Positions 48,165 through 60,318 of a DNA stretch of 64,000 nucleotides are shown in pieces. The translations under genes were made by a program, and so were the position numbers. Under the pieces are notes generated by a model. That model was not told where the DNA came from and did no database searches. It worked only from the letters and a program-made list of their open reading frames with translations. The DNA comes from Saxidomus purpurata. Taxonomy: Eukaryota > Mollusca > Bivalvia > Venerida > Veneridae. The DNA lies in assembly GCA_022818135.1 (NCBI GenBank), contig JAFMSR010000019.1, forward strand, positions 28,712,993 through 28,776,992, written 5' to 3'. Every line of letters starts with the position of its first letter. The stretch's first letter is position 1.

Positions 48165-48470
48165 GTTCAGAAAAAGAAATCCAAAGACTCTATCCAGCTC
48201 AGTAAAAGAAACCTATATACAGAATGTAGCCAAAAACATCCAAAGACACAACCCAGCTCAGTAAAAGAAATCAAAAGACACTATCCGGTACAGAAAAGGA
48301 AATCTAGAGACAAAATACAGCCCAATAATTCTAAAAACACTAAATCGGTTCAGACAAAGAAATCCAAGGACACAAAGAAATCCAAAGACTCTGTCCAGCT
48401 CGCGAAAAGAAATCCAAATATACTGTCCAATACAGATGAAGAAATCCAAAGAAAATATGCATCCCAGACC
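48165..48470 (+). repeat. 32-bp tandem array, copy 2
   Basis: About nine units of 'agaaatccaaagac' plus 'tctatccagctca' type, more regular than the array at 38061. The 132-codon frame through it (Lys/Ser/Asp rich) is repeat-derived and is not called as a gene. Confidence 0.8.
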
Positions 48471-49479
48471 TGGGGTAATTGAATAATGTCATTGTAATTG
48501 ACTGTAATTTGAAATTGGGATATTTTTCGCATTACATGTAATTGTAATTTAATTAATTTTCTCATCAGAATACATGAAATTTTAATTACCTTTCAATTCT
48601 TAATAGAAATACCAGTAAAATAAAGTACACAATAAGAAATAACACAACATTTGAAATGAACAGCTGCTGTGACTTCTGTAGTCTAGTATCATTTGTTTGT
48701 AATTGATGTTCCACGGAAAGAAAGAAAGAAAAATAAGTAAATGAATAAATAAATAAGTAAATAAATATTTTTCCTTAGTGAAGAAATTTGAGGGAATATT
48801 CAACACATTAATGACCCAATTCACACAGAAGAAAACACTTATTTTATCATGATTGTTGAATAATTTTGCAATTATAGTGTTGTTTTGTTTTCAACACACC
48901 ATTAAGTGCCAGGTGGATTAATTGATTAATCCATGCCCTCTGGTGACAGACCGTATAACTGGCCATGATAATAGAGGTGCCATCAAAGTCCGGTGAAAAA
49001 GTAAATTACAGGTAGTGCTTGATAAGTATCTAACAGTTGTGTGGTTCAGAAAAAAATGTCAAATTAAAACTTCACTGTTTGGCTAGGTAGTAGGTAGAAG
49101 ATGAAGAAATTTCATTCACAAAACATTCTGAAACATTTTGAAGTTTCTGAAAATTCTGGTTCTGAAAACCTTTTCTATCGATAATGCACACATTCATAAC
49201 TGAATATCATGGCAGCTGGTGGTGGAAGCTACTTGCATAGATCAAGGGTACAATGTACCTAACAGTCAATATTTTAATAAAAGTATCAAGTCGCAGTCAT
49301 CTGCATCATTTTAACTAGTTCAGCTTGGTAGTATGAATTCCAAACCCGGGAAGAAAACTGTAACTAGAACCTTATACTGTTATAGGCAATACTTTTGGTA
49401 GCTTTCGGGCCAAAAGCCACATTCCTTCTTAAACTTTAAAGTGTGTGAGTTTGTTTAAAATCACTGGAAATGCCGATCC
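48471..49479 (+). other. Spacer between the two 32-bp arrays
   Basis: Holds a short (AAAT/AAGT)n stretch at 48717-48770; no gene seen. Confidence 0.4.
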
Positions 49480-50215
49480 GATATTCAAGAAAAAGAAATT
49501 CAAAGACTCCATCCAGCTCGGACAAGAAATACAAAGAGTTTATCCAGCTCGGGAGAAGAAATCCAAAAACTGTATCCACCCCCGAAAAGAAATTCAAAGG
49601 CTCTATCCAGCTCGGGAAAATAAATACAATGTAAAAAGACTTTATCCAGTTCGGTAAAAGAAATCCAAAGACTCTATCCAGCTCTAGAAAAGAAGTCCAA
49701 AGACTCTATCCAGCTCTGGAAAAGAAATCCAAAGACTCTATCAAGCTCAATAAAGAAAATCAAGGACACAGTCTAGCTCAGAAAAATCTAAAGACTCTAT
49801 CAAGCTCGGGAAAAAAAAATGAAAAGACTTTATTCAACTCAGTTCGGGAAAAGTAATCTTACAATGTAACACTCTATCGAGTTCGGGAAAAGAAATACAA
49901 AGACTCTATCTAGCCCGGGAAAAGAAATGCAAAGACTCTGTCCGGCTTGGGAAAAGAAACCCAAAGCCCATTCAGCGCAGAAAATGAATTCCAATGAGAA
50001 AATTCAGAATTAAAATTTGCACCATCTTTTATTTCGTATTCAATAACAATAGGTTGAATATCTTGTATCTTTCATAATCACAGCGTGTTTTAAGTTTAAA
50101 TCATACTTTTCTTTGTCAGTCAAATAATGTGATTTACTTGCCTCTACATAAGCTTCTTAACTACATCCATGTACATGTATACGCTTTGTAACATTGTCAT
50201 CATTCAGTGAATATG
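49480..50215 (+). repeat. 32-bp tandem array and flank, copy 3, most regular
   Basis: About 16 units to 49990, with consensus 'gaaatccaaagactctatcc' plus 'agctctggaaaa'; three units near 49655-49740 are almost identical, so expansion is recent. The flank 50020-50215 matches 38565-38787. Confidence 0.88.
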
Positions 50216-50244
50216 TCTTTACATAGACTCTATTTTTGTGAATT

Positions 50245-50695
50245 AAATGGGCACGCCCTACATATTAAAGATTATATTCTCAAAACATAAAAAGTGTGTT
50301 CAATGATAGTAAATCAACCCAATCTTTAAAGAACATCATATCAAAAAATGTCTCACTCTAGCACAAATAAATCAACATGGAGACCTTCTGTAATCAATCA
50401 CTATCAACCTATTAAATGTACAACAACAACTTTACATATATTATTGAATGTTTTTTTTTTGATGATAACACTACAGAATTTTGCAAACTACATTTGTATT
50501 TTGGAACGACGTAAATTCAATTAATTTACTCAGTTCAAACAAAAATCTTACTGAGTAACAAAATGTAAAAGTAAAAGTATTATAATACTTACCAATACTT
50601 ACAAATATCAATATTTTTATAATATAAGGTTCATTAAACACATGTACTTATTTTTGGAGAACATAATCTGCAAGATGTGGGGAGTTTGCCTTTAA
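50245..50695. mobile_element. MITE family M1, copy 6, same end at both sides
   Basis: The left end 'taaatgggcacgccctacat' runs into 'gattatattctcaaaacata', like the left ends of copies 3 and 5. The right end, 'ttggagaacataatctgcaa' then 'ggggagtttgcc', is an inverted version of that same end and not the opposite end of the family. So this copy looks like a joint of two partial copies, head to head. Confidence 0.65.
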
Positions 50696-51225
50696 CATAT
50701 TCCCTGTTCTTATTCTGTCAAAAATCATTGTTTTTTTTCGACGCTCACTGTTTTATATAAGTGTGGAAATTCTAAATAATTTTTCTTATACTTTCTTTTA
50801 TATTTTTTCTGTTTAAGGTAAATGACAATATGTAAGTGAAATGCGAGTCGTTTAAGGGATTCTCTTAGTTTTAAAGTTTGATTCGTATGCAAACTGACAA
50901 TTGTTCTTTCTTGATTAAGAAACATGCTCTGTCAATCTATACTGAAAGGATAAAAAAACGAAGGGTAACAATATATGCAACAATTTTTAAATGCTTGGCC
51001 TACATTTATGAAAACTGGTCAGACGACTACTAGTATTACATTGTACACTCAAACCGGTGTGCCTAAAGTGACTCAATCATTTATTGCACCGTGCTAGATA
51101 GAGAAAGTGATAAGAGCAAAAAACCAGGGGCAGAATAATGATGATAAATTCGTCAAAAAATCTTGTCGTACCACTTCATACTCTTGAGGTATACCATTTA
51201 CGTTGAATTTGAAGCTATTGCAATC
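50696..51225 (+). other. Region 5' of the Tc1-like remnant
   Basis: No inverted repeat matching the 3' side of the transposase (52200-52450) could be seen, so element ends are not set. Confidence 0.4.
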
Positions 51226-52198
51226 ATGGAACGGCTGACGGAAGTTCATAGGGGTCTGGCTATTGCATTGCTAATGCAAGGTCAAAGGCAACAACAGGTT
51301 GCTATGCAGTTCGGTGTGAATGTTTCCACCACAGAACGTCTTGTCCGTCGTTTCAGAGAAACCGTAAGGATTGCCGACCGTCGCGACGTCAAGACAGGGC
51401 TATTCGCCTTGCCCACCTACGTAATCGCCACGTTACTGCCACTGAAACCACTATTGATTGTATATATGCGGTAGGCAATCATAAACGCCACATTCAATCC
51501 AAAACTGTAAGAAATCGAGGGCGCGAGATTGGTCAGGGAGCACGTCGTCCTTACGTTGGTCTGCCTCTCACTTGTGCGCGTCTTATGGCTTGGTTGGCGG
51601 CACATGCTCCCAGACGGTTTTCAATGAGGCAATTGAGACGGATGTTTTCCCAGATAAGTCCCGGTTCACTCTTTTTCGTCCGGACGGTCGACGTTGTGTA
51701 TACTTACGTCGTAGGGAACGCTTCGCCGACGTTTGCGTTCTTGAGAGGTATAGGTTTTGGGGTGGCTCGGTTACGATCTGGGGAAGGATAACTCACAGGG
51801 TAAAGTCACCATTGAGTGTTGTAGCCGGGAATTTAACCGCCGTAAGATATAGGGATGAAATCCTCCGCCCGGTTGTAGTTCCATTTGTGCAACAGCGTCA
51901 CCTTATTTTCCAACATGATATTGTTGGCCCCATGTAGACAGAGTTTGTCAAGACTTTCTCGCAAACCATAACATTTACCTACTCGTAAGATTTGTCCCCA
52001 ATCGAACATTTGTGGCACGAACTTGACAGGATGATAAAGGGGCGGGGGAAAACCCCCTCTACTCTCGACCAACTAAGGACAGCATTGTTGGAAGAGTGGA
52101 ACAAAATCCCCATGACAGTGATTAATGCACTGATGAACTCCATGCACAGGAGAATCAGGAATGTGACAGATGCCCGAGTGGGACATACGAGACACTGA
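51226..52198 (+). pseudogene. Tc1/mariner-like transposase, frameshifted
   Basis: The first piece starts 'MERLTEVHRGLAIALLMQGQ' with a helix-turn-helix ('QQQVAMQFGVNVSTTERLVR'). Later pieces in other frames hold 'FPDKSRFTLFRPDGRRCVYL' (the first catalytic Asp follows FP), 'GGSVTIWGRI', 'VRYRDEILRPVVVPF' and 'FQHDIVGP' (the second Asp, normally QHDNARPH). The final piece 51992-52198 starts 'MSPIEHLWHELDRMIKGRGK' (third acidic residue, in PIE) and ends 'TDARVGHTRH' with a TGA. The middle (51470-51600) is broken by frameshifts and probable deletion. Family resemblance is high but the gene is dead. Confidence 0.88.
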
Positions 52199-53099
52199 CG
52201 AGTCAGTCGATTTCACTTTGTTATATTTGAAGGTACCATCAAATGTAGTTCAATAACTTATGAATTATTGTTAAAAATCTAATTACATTTTGGTAATTTG
52301 TTGATTAAAAATGGGTTTTGTATACTCATATAAAAACAGTTTATATAACATCAAACACATCACTTTAAATTACCTCAAATGTCTACCCTGCATTTCTTTA
52401 TAATTTCAGTATATATTTATCGCTCCAATGACACTACCACTAATCAATCAATATTGACACCGTTTCGATTTTATCAGACGCCAATTTAGGAACTTAACTA
52501 TAGGAACTATAAATTTGAGGTGTGTTTATTACTGGTGCAAACAAATGTCTGTTGTTCTATGAAAAAATATTGGTATATTAAAATAGTTAAATGACTGCAG
52601 AGTAAAATACAACGCCATATTTTGCTTTGCAACAGTAAAAACAATATGATTGTTTTGTTTCTGCTGTCAGGGGATACGGTAAATATTTTTAACTTAACCC
52701 CATGTTGATAAAGAAGCATGCATTTTCAAATCCTATTTTCATTTGGAAATATTCATATATAAAATTTTAATAAAATCTACGGATATAATCATGATAGAAT
52801 TCTGCCATATTTAGTCAACTATTGACGTATACAATTCTTTCGTATTTTGTTACTTCTTCATGAAAATACTTTGTCTAACAGTGTTTCTTATTTTTCACAA
52901 TATCATTGGGAAAATACTACTCTACGTTTATAGCAACATTCTTTTTAAAAAGCAATGTTAGGCAAGTCTTAGTAATATAAGAGCTAAGTAATTTGACACC
53001 AAAGTGCTAATGGGATTTAAATGACAAACGAATTAGGCTTTAGCTCATGCCTGCATTAAGCCTCGATTAATAATATTGTTAATTCAGTAATAACTTATA
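52199..53099 (+). other. Intergenic sequence, no clear features
   Basis: AT-rich, no recognised repeat or exon. Confidence 0.4.
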
Positions 53100-53480
53100 T
53101 AAGCAATGTTTTCGCGATTGTTTACTCCTTACTTCGCTAATTAAAAAAATACGCCAAAGATACATGTACATGAGACTTCATACTATAAGATTTGATATTA
53201 AACAAAAACGTATGTGAGCTATAACATCGCGAACTTTTCTTCACGCGAAAAGTAATAATTATAAAAATATTTTTACTGATTTTTTTCCTGAAAAAAACAA
53301 TATTGTGTTGAATACTGTTTCTTTAGATTTGTTGAATAAGGCTCGCATTTTTTGAATCTGTACTTTTTTTGTATGGAAATTCTTGAGAATATTGATGTCA
53401 CAATGCATCCTCAAAGTATGGAATATTTATCGTACTTTTTTTATCGTGAACCTACTTCAACCACGAATGACAAATCAACA
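53100..53480 (+). repeat. Dispersed repeat family R, copy 2
   Basis: 'ttcgctaattaaaaa', 'agatttgatatt', 'gagctataacatcgcgaac' and 'tgaatctgtactttttttgt' match 58490-58740 in order, and partly 24165-24310. Confidence 0.7.
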
Positions 53481-53551
53481 TCTACTTACATTAATTTCCG
53501 TCCTTGACAACAACAACAATAACATCAACAAATAATGTCTTTTTCCGTCAT

Positions 53552-55469
53552 TTTGATCGAACTTGGAAACCCGAGAAACATGAATAACCTCCAATAACGG
53601 AATTGTAATTGATAGTATGAAATCATAACATTTTGCCAATTTGCTTTTGAAAACATATTATTACGACAGATTTTGATATTATGATACAGTGAACGATATT
53701 AAGGAACAATCGATGAACCAGCCGTCCCAGTGATTGTATGCACAGCGTCGTGAATGTTTGATGAAAGAAGTCTTGGGTTTTCACCAGTTGCCATACACTA
53801 ATCATTCAAATAAAACTTTGCGGTAATAATTTAAATTTGATATGTGGACAGGCGAAATAGTATTTGTTTTGGTTTCTGCATTTTTAATGCACGGAATTCC
53901 GGTATAGTCATTGTTTGGTGATAATGTGAATATTCAAGTTTCATGAATTCATAATAACTGACATAGGCTGCTGTTGCAAGATAAAATTGATGTTCAATTT
54001 ATCGCTGTTTAGCCTTGGAATTTCTTTCAATTTATACAAAAACATTCAAAATACATACAAAAACAGTTAACATTTAACGGAAAGGCGGGGAAATTTAACG
54101 AACTCAGAATGAACTTTGCTAGTGTTGCGCGCTGTATACTACTTAATTTTTATGGAATCCACTTAGTGATGAATTTCTTCGTGTGAATTTTTTCTGATAA
54201 TGTTCAATTCATTGCCCCATACCATACTCAGTTTGACCACAAATATTCAAATCTTCTGCACAGTGGCCCGTTTGTCATTTACATCAACATCCTTCACTGT
54301 TTAAACTAACGACCCTAAGAGATTTACCTATTGGATCTACTATAAGGAACTGTGAGTTCCCTAATAGCCGATTCTACAAGGGACATGATGCATTCTTTAG
54401 ACTTTATTATCATCTCACACGTTTTTAGATCACATGGCACTATGTGCCAGGGTGAGCTTTTAGGATTGCTAACCGTCTGGCGTCCGTCAAACGTTACAAT
54501 ACGTTGTACCTCCTTTGGATTTTGCATTTAAATGACATCTCCTCCGAAACCACTGCGCCAATGCTGATGAAACTTGCAAGGTGTGTTCCTTGCATAAACC
54601 TCTATCAAAGTTGTTCAAATAATTCCATGAAGAACTCTAATTGCCATTGCAATGGAAAGGAAACTCTTAATACATCTGCTCAAAGCCAGAAGGCCCGGAG
54701 CTTAGATATTTTGTATGTAGCATTGCCTAGTGGACATGTACCAAGATTGTTCTAATTATGACACCGAGTGACACCAAGATTGTTCTAATTATGACACCCG
54801 AGTGTCACTTGATTTTGCATATGCATATTTAGGAAAAACTTAGCATTGCCTAGTGAACATCTACCAAAGTTTTTCAAATGATGAACCACGGGTCGGTTTT
54901 ACATAGCCTTATATAGTAAAAACTTTAAAAGCATTTTTCACCGAAGGCCTAGAGCTTAGATATTAGTATATAATTTTGCGTGAAGGACCTCTACCAAGTT
55001 CCCCTTCCCGGTAAAAATTGACCCCGCCTGCAGGGTCACTTGATTTTGCATAGGCCTTTAATTATGTAAAGAACTTTAAAATCTTCTTCTCTGAAACCAC
55101 AAGTTCTTGAGCTTAGATTTTTAGCATGTAGCATCGCCCAGTGGACCTCTACAAAGATTGTTCAAGTCATGACCCCCGGGTCAAAATTGACCCTTTCTGC
55201 TATAATTGACCTTCTGTTATAGCCAATGGTAGCAAGGTGAGCGATACAAGGCCACCCGAAGTTAGTTGCAAAATTTAATAACATTTAATCGCATTTTCTG
55301 TGATTCAACAACGCCATATTTGACTATACCTTACAACTTGTTGTATTATAGGTTTTGTTCTAGCAGAAACGAGATTTACATTATTAATTTGTATATTGAC
55401 GTATGTGATATCAGATAATGGTCATGAATCGCGACACAAAATTCAACATCAGAAACACAAGAAATTTTC
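53552..55469 (+). repeat. Segmental duplication copy B, left flank of minisatellite
   Basis: Partner of 5936-7896 in the same orientation, almost the same length (1.92 against 1.96 kb), with many small indels and substitutions. It includes a copy of the same clam repeat (54420-55250), with one internal unit partly deleted. The duplication therefore happened after that repeat had inserted. Confidence 0.88.
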
Positions 55470-56600
55470 ATGCGGTGCTGTGGAGGAGCGCAAGTACCCG
55501 TTATGACTGTGGTGCTGGAAAGGAGCGCCAGTATCCGTAATGTCTATGGTGCTGGAGAGAAGTGTCAGTATCCGATATGTCAGCGGTGCTGGAGAGGAGG
55601 AGTACGAATGTGTCTGTTATGAGACTTGTTATGTTAGGGGCTGCAGAGGAGTGCAAGTATCCGTTATGACTGTGGTCCTAGAGAGGAGTGTCAGTATCCG
55701 TTATGTCTTCGGTGCTGGAGGGGAGTGCCAGTATCCATTATGAATCTTGTGCTTGAGAGAGTAAAAATATCCGTTATGTCTACGGTACTGCAGAGGAGTG
55801 CCAGTATACGTTATGTCTACGGTACTGCAGAGGAGTGCAAGTATCCGTTATAACTGTGGTGCTGGAGATAAGTGTCAGTATCCGTTATGTCTTCGGTGCT
55901 GGAGGTGAGTGCAAGTATCCGTTTTGTCTTCGGTGCTGCAGAGGAGTGCAAGTATCCGTTATGTCTGTGGTGCTGGAGAGGAGTGCCAGTATCCGTTATG
56001 TCTGCAGTACTGGAGAGGAGTGCCAGTATCCGTTATGACTGTGGTGCTGGAGAGGAGTGCATGTATCCGTTATGTCTGCAGTGCTGGAGAGGAGTGCAAG
56101 TATCCGTTATGTCTGTGGTGCTTGAGAGAGAGGAGTGCCAGTATCCGTTATGACTGTGGTGCTGGAGAGGAGTGCCAGTATCCGTTATGTCTGCAGTGCT
56201 GGAGAGGAGTGCAAGTATCCGTTATGTCTGTGGTGCTTGAGAGGAGTGCAAGAATCCGTTATGTCTGTGGTGCTGGAGAGGAGTGCCAGTATCCGTTATG
56301 TCTGCAGTGCTGGAGAGGAGTGCAAGTATCCGTTATGTCTGTGGTGCTTGAGAGGAGTGCAAGTATCCGTTATGTCTGTGGTGCTGGAGAGGAGTGCCAG
56401 TATCCGTTATGTCTGCAGTGCTGGAGAGGAGTTCCAGTATCCGTGATGTCTGTGGTGCTGGAGAGGAGTGCCAGTATCCGTTATGTCTGTAGTGCTGGAG
56501 AGGAGTGCCAGTATATGTTATGACAGTGGTGCTGAGTAGCAGTGGATGTATCCGTTATGCCTCAGGTGCTGAAGAGGAGTGCATCTATCCGTTATACCAC
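55470..56600 (+). repeat. 37-bp minisatellite, second array, about 30 copies
   Basis: Same monomer as at 7897-11960. From 56000 on it has a regular trimer (111 bp) of types 'tctgcagtgctgg', 'tctgtggtgcttg' and 'tctgtggtgctgg'. The left third (55470-55900) is more diverged and irregular, with insertions. The frame of 204 codons is a by-product of the repeat. Confidence 0.94.
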
Positions 56601-58387
56601 CGACTACTACATGTATCAATAGACGACAAACGGACACTCAAAAGTTCGGCAACAAATAACTTACAGATTACTTTTTACTATTCATGAATTTTGGTTTTTA
56701 AGACCACTGTTACTTATTTGTAATACTTTTATTTTTGAAATATATGTAAGACTTAAGAATATGATATTGTGCTTGTTTAAATGGTATCTGCTTGCCAAAA
56801 ACAACCATGGCCTAATAGTACAATAAAAATAACGTTGACGTTACGTTTTGACGCACGAAAATAACGTGAGAATTTAACTTTGAGTTTCATATTTTTTTAC
56901 AAATCTTCGATGACCTATCGATTTTATTTGATTACTTTAATCATCTATTATATGGAAGCAAAATATAGAAAATCAAGTAGGGTCACCGAACAAAATTCTG
57001 AGTAAAATGGTGAATTATGTCCAAAAGTAGCTGGCAAAATACAATGTTATTATCGTACATATCGGCACATTTGACAGCGTTTTGCCAACAAATATACTTT
57101 TTAGTTTATGAACTAGCAGTAAATGTTTAGGCTGAAATGTAATATAAGAACTGAATCATTATTCTTCTTAATCCATTCCAATATAACAGAGATACAGACG
57201 TCAACGTCTCGTGCGCGTCTTCCGTTCAAATACAGTAGTCGGAACGTAACAGTTGTCAAAATTTGCGTATATCGTGCGTGTAACGTGCGTATAACGTGCG
57301 TGCGCTCATGTGTATTTTGTCAACTATATCGTGTATCATATCGTATCATTCATCGTGCAACGTGCACCATATACTGTACACGAACGATACACGACCCCCC
57401 CCCCACAAACCATACGGTATACAATTCCCCCCCCCCCCCCCCCCCCCCCGATGTTTTTTCAGTCGTTAATTGTTTTACTTAGCGTGTACTTCCGAAATAA
57501 AGTGCTGTCTTCACTTGTATTTTTTGAATTTTGAATTCGCCAGTGCAATACGCATAGCTTCCGGGACAGGTGATGACAGTTAACGCATGAAATCCGAATT
57601 TATCATTTTTATGCGAGGACATAAATGTTCTTCGAAATCTAAACTGTTGTTGTCACAGCGTTATTTTAGTTCAGTAGACAAGGTATAAGGAAATTCATTA
57701 GAATTATAAAGGAGGGAACATCAACTAATTTAAGGTAGCTCTTGAATTTTTCGGTGAATAAACATAATATCATCAATCGCTGAATCAGTTAAAGCCCAGC
57801 AAAAATTAATAAAATAATTGTACAGTACCTTATTTATTGCATCTTGTTTAGTATAATCCATGTAACCGCTAGAAAAAATCGCCACTCGAAACACATTAAA
57901 CACTGTCAAAAAGACAATGGATAGTGTCTGTCGTGAGTGGCGTTTTAAGTAGGTGTTGACAGCAATTACTTCCGCTCATTTTCTCGCACCTCGGATCATA
58001 TTCAAATTTGACACTTCTGTAATTTGATTCGCACCTCCGTAAACTATGGCTTTGTAACTTTCCGAAGTATTTTTGGTAGTGTGTAGGTGCAAAGCTGTAA
58101 TTAATTGGTCTTATTTTTTGGTCTCATTAACTGTTAGAAACATTGTTAATAAAGAGAATCAAAGAAATAGATTTGGCAGGGAAATAAAAACAGTAAATCG
58201 TTTAGCCTGAAATCCGCTAATGTATAAGGTGCAGCGTGCGCTTCGTATATCATTCATATCGTGTATCTTCTTAATCCATTCCGTGAATATAGTACTAAGT
58301 GCATACAGTACGTGCATCGTCTCCGTGCGCGTACTTCCGACTTCAAATAGCACTACGTTACATTAAAAGTGCAAGTGCTCACAAACA
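56601..58387 (+). other. Right flank of copy B, then featureless sequence
   Basis: 56601-56655 matches 11965-12020. Then no gene; there are 'cgtgcgtataacgtgcgtgc' words near 57265-57305 and a run of 23 C at 57427-57449. 57170-57260 and 58265-58370 share 'cttaatccattcc', 'cgtctc(c)gtgcgcgt' and 'cttccg', an old local duplication. Confidence 0.5.
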
Positions 58388-58470
58388 ACCTGCTGAGTCT
58401 TCTGGCACAGTTTAGAAAGAATTTACTGTATAGCGCTTCTTTCTAAAGTGTGCCAGAAGACTCAGCAGGT
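58388..58470. other. Near-perfect 83-nt hairpin
   Basis: Arms of 34 bases (58388-58421 and 58437-58470) are inverted copies with one mismatch (a G opposite a G in the fold), around a 15-base loop 'tttactgtatagcgc'. The outer stem starts 'acctgctgagtcttctggca'. Size and pairing resemble a microRNA precursor, but such near-perfect pairing fits equally well a tiny inverted-repeat element or a recent inverted duplication. No transcript evidence is available. Confidence 0.85.
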
Positions 58471-58489
58471 CATAAAATAAAAAGTACTT

Positions 58490-58960
58490 TTATCACTCCT
58501 CACTTCGATAAATTAAAAACTAAGCCAAAAATACATTTTGCATACTATTAGATTTGATTTGATAATAAGCGAACATGTTTGTAAGCTATAACATTGCGAC
58601 ATAGTACTTGCATGTTAAGAATGCATCTGTACTTTTTCTGTAGGAAAATTTTAAGTAATACATTATGGAGAATATTGATGCCGTAATGCATCCTCAAATG
58701 TGTGGCACTTTTATCGTTGAGAGAAACAAATTTGCTAATTAACTGTTACCGCAATGAAAGATAAATCAGGCAACAGAAATTGCAAATAAAAGTACAAGTA
58801 TGAGGACTTTAAACCGTGCAAATATGTTAAAAACTAGCTGTCCTATGCTTCAAATTATATTCAAATAAACTTTTTCATTAAACTGATTTACCATCAAACT
58901 TTAAGTCAAAAACCAGTAGTAACTGTGTCTGAACGAGCATTTTATTGAGACAAGTAAATT
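58490..58960 (+). repeat. Dispersed repeat family R, copy 3
   Basis: 58490-58740 matches 53100-53480. 58756-58800 ('attgcaaataaaagtacaa') and 58890-58940 ('aactgtgtctgaacgagca') resemble 26310-26345 and 26490-26512, which lie on the far side of the clam repeats at 24427-26005. This hints that those repeats inserted into a family R copy. Confidence 0.6.
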
Positions 58961-59049
58961 CAATTAATTTATATCCCCCGACGAATTAAGAAAATAATAG
59001 GAAAAGATCTACTGGAAAGTGCATTGCTTTCACACAAAAAAAAAACAGT

Positions 59050-59160
59050 TTTTAAAATTCCACCACTCAGCTGGACCCTCATCTCCGAGGGAGTCAGTTT
59101 TTCCAGCAAGTTATAGTCATAAAGAACTTAATTGTTGTAAATTAACTTAAATCAGTACCT
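59050..59160 (+). repeat. Short dispersed repeat, partner at 745
   Basis: 'caagttatagtcataaagaa' and 'cttaattgttgtaaatta' match 745-860. Confidence 0.6.
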
Positions 59161-59330
59161 ACTAGTTTCAGACAACAAGAATTCTTAAGTTTCTATACCG
59201 AAGAAAAGCACTACATCCTCTTAAGAGCCTCATTCTATAAAAATCCAGTTTCAAAATGTTCCATTGTTAAGGCCTTCCAGAATAACAAAGGAAATTTCAT
59301 TTGTCTTTTTTCCGGGGGTACATTGAAAGA

Positions 59331-59470
59331 GGAACATTCCTCTATCTTTCACACATAGAGTAACATTCCTCTATCTTTCTCATCTAATACATTTTTCTAA
59401 CATAGAGTAACATTCCTCTATCTTTCTCATCTGATACATTTTTCTAACATAGTAGAACATTCCTCTATCC
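59331..59470 (+). repeat. Tandem repeat, period 47 bp, about 2.6 units
   Basis: 'taacattcctctatctttct' followed by 'catct(a/g)atacatttttc'; two full units plus partial copies at both ends. Confidence 0.92.
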
Positions 59471-59689
59471 CGTCACGTTAGTTCAACGCCTTTACATGTT
59501 TGTTTGTTTATTTCTCAGACCAAGAAAACTTAAGATGGCAACAGTAGAATAATAAAAAAGTAAAAGATATTTATTTTCCAAAGGTAACACATATTATCAT
59601 TTGCTAAGTTTAATGTGCTCAATGAAGCTTAAACTGAAAAAGTGATATATGTGTGTACATTTTATATATGTATATTGATAAAATGACTA

Positions 59690-59820
59690 GATCTATCGAA
59701 AGTGTGCGTATAGTCCAATCTCAAGTACTCAGCCGTGAATGTACTATTAGCTTATTGTAAAACAACGGTAAAAATCGAGGAAAACAAAAATGTCGTAGCT
59801 CAAGGCCCAAATTTAGACTT
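59690..59820 (+). repeat. Dispersed repeat family R, partial copy 4
   Basis: 'gcttattgtaaaacaacgg', 'gaggaaaacaaaaatg' and 'gtagctcaa' match 24345-24400. Confidence 0.6.
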
Positions 59821-59931
59821 TACTGGAATTTCAATTCAATAGGTTTTGTTTAAATGTTTACATAATCTTTAATCACAGAAACTGGACAGGCGTACTCATG
59901 GATGTCTTGTCTACAACTATTTGTATACCAT

Positions 59932-60102
59932 TAAAAAAAAACAAAAAAAACAAAAAACCCCCCCCACAAAAAACCCCCCCCCCAAAAACACCCCCCCCCC
60001 CCCCCAAAAAACCCCCCCCCACAAAAAAAAAACCCCCCACCACCACACACACACACAAAAAAAAAAACAAACCCACCCCCAAAAAACCCCCCCCCCCCCC
60101 CC

Positions 60103-60153
<51 letters not shown>

Positions 60154-60172
60154 CCCCCCCCCAACAAAAAAA

Positions 60173-60227
<55 letters not shown>

Positions 60228-60242
60228 CCCCCCCCCCCCCCC

Positions 60243-60316
<74 letters not shown>
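59932..60316 (+). repeat. A/C-only low-complexity tract, about 385 bp
   Basis: Almost only A and C (three or four T in a short CACA part). It includes about 48 A in a row (60104-60151), about 51 C (60175-60225) and about 72 C (60245-60316). Long C/A-only frames on the plus strand and G/F-only ones on the minus strand are meaningless. Likely error-inflated homopolymer sequence. Confidence 0.95.

Positions 60317-60318
<2 letters not shown>

Noticed and set aside
48084..48482. 132-codon Lys/Ser-rich frame
   Set aside because: It follows the 32-bp tandem array; related arrays at 38061 and 49480 do not keep a frame.
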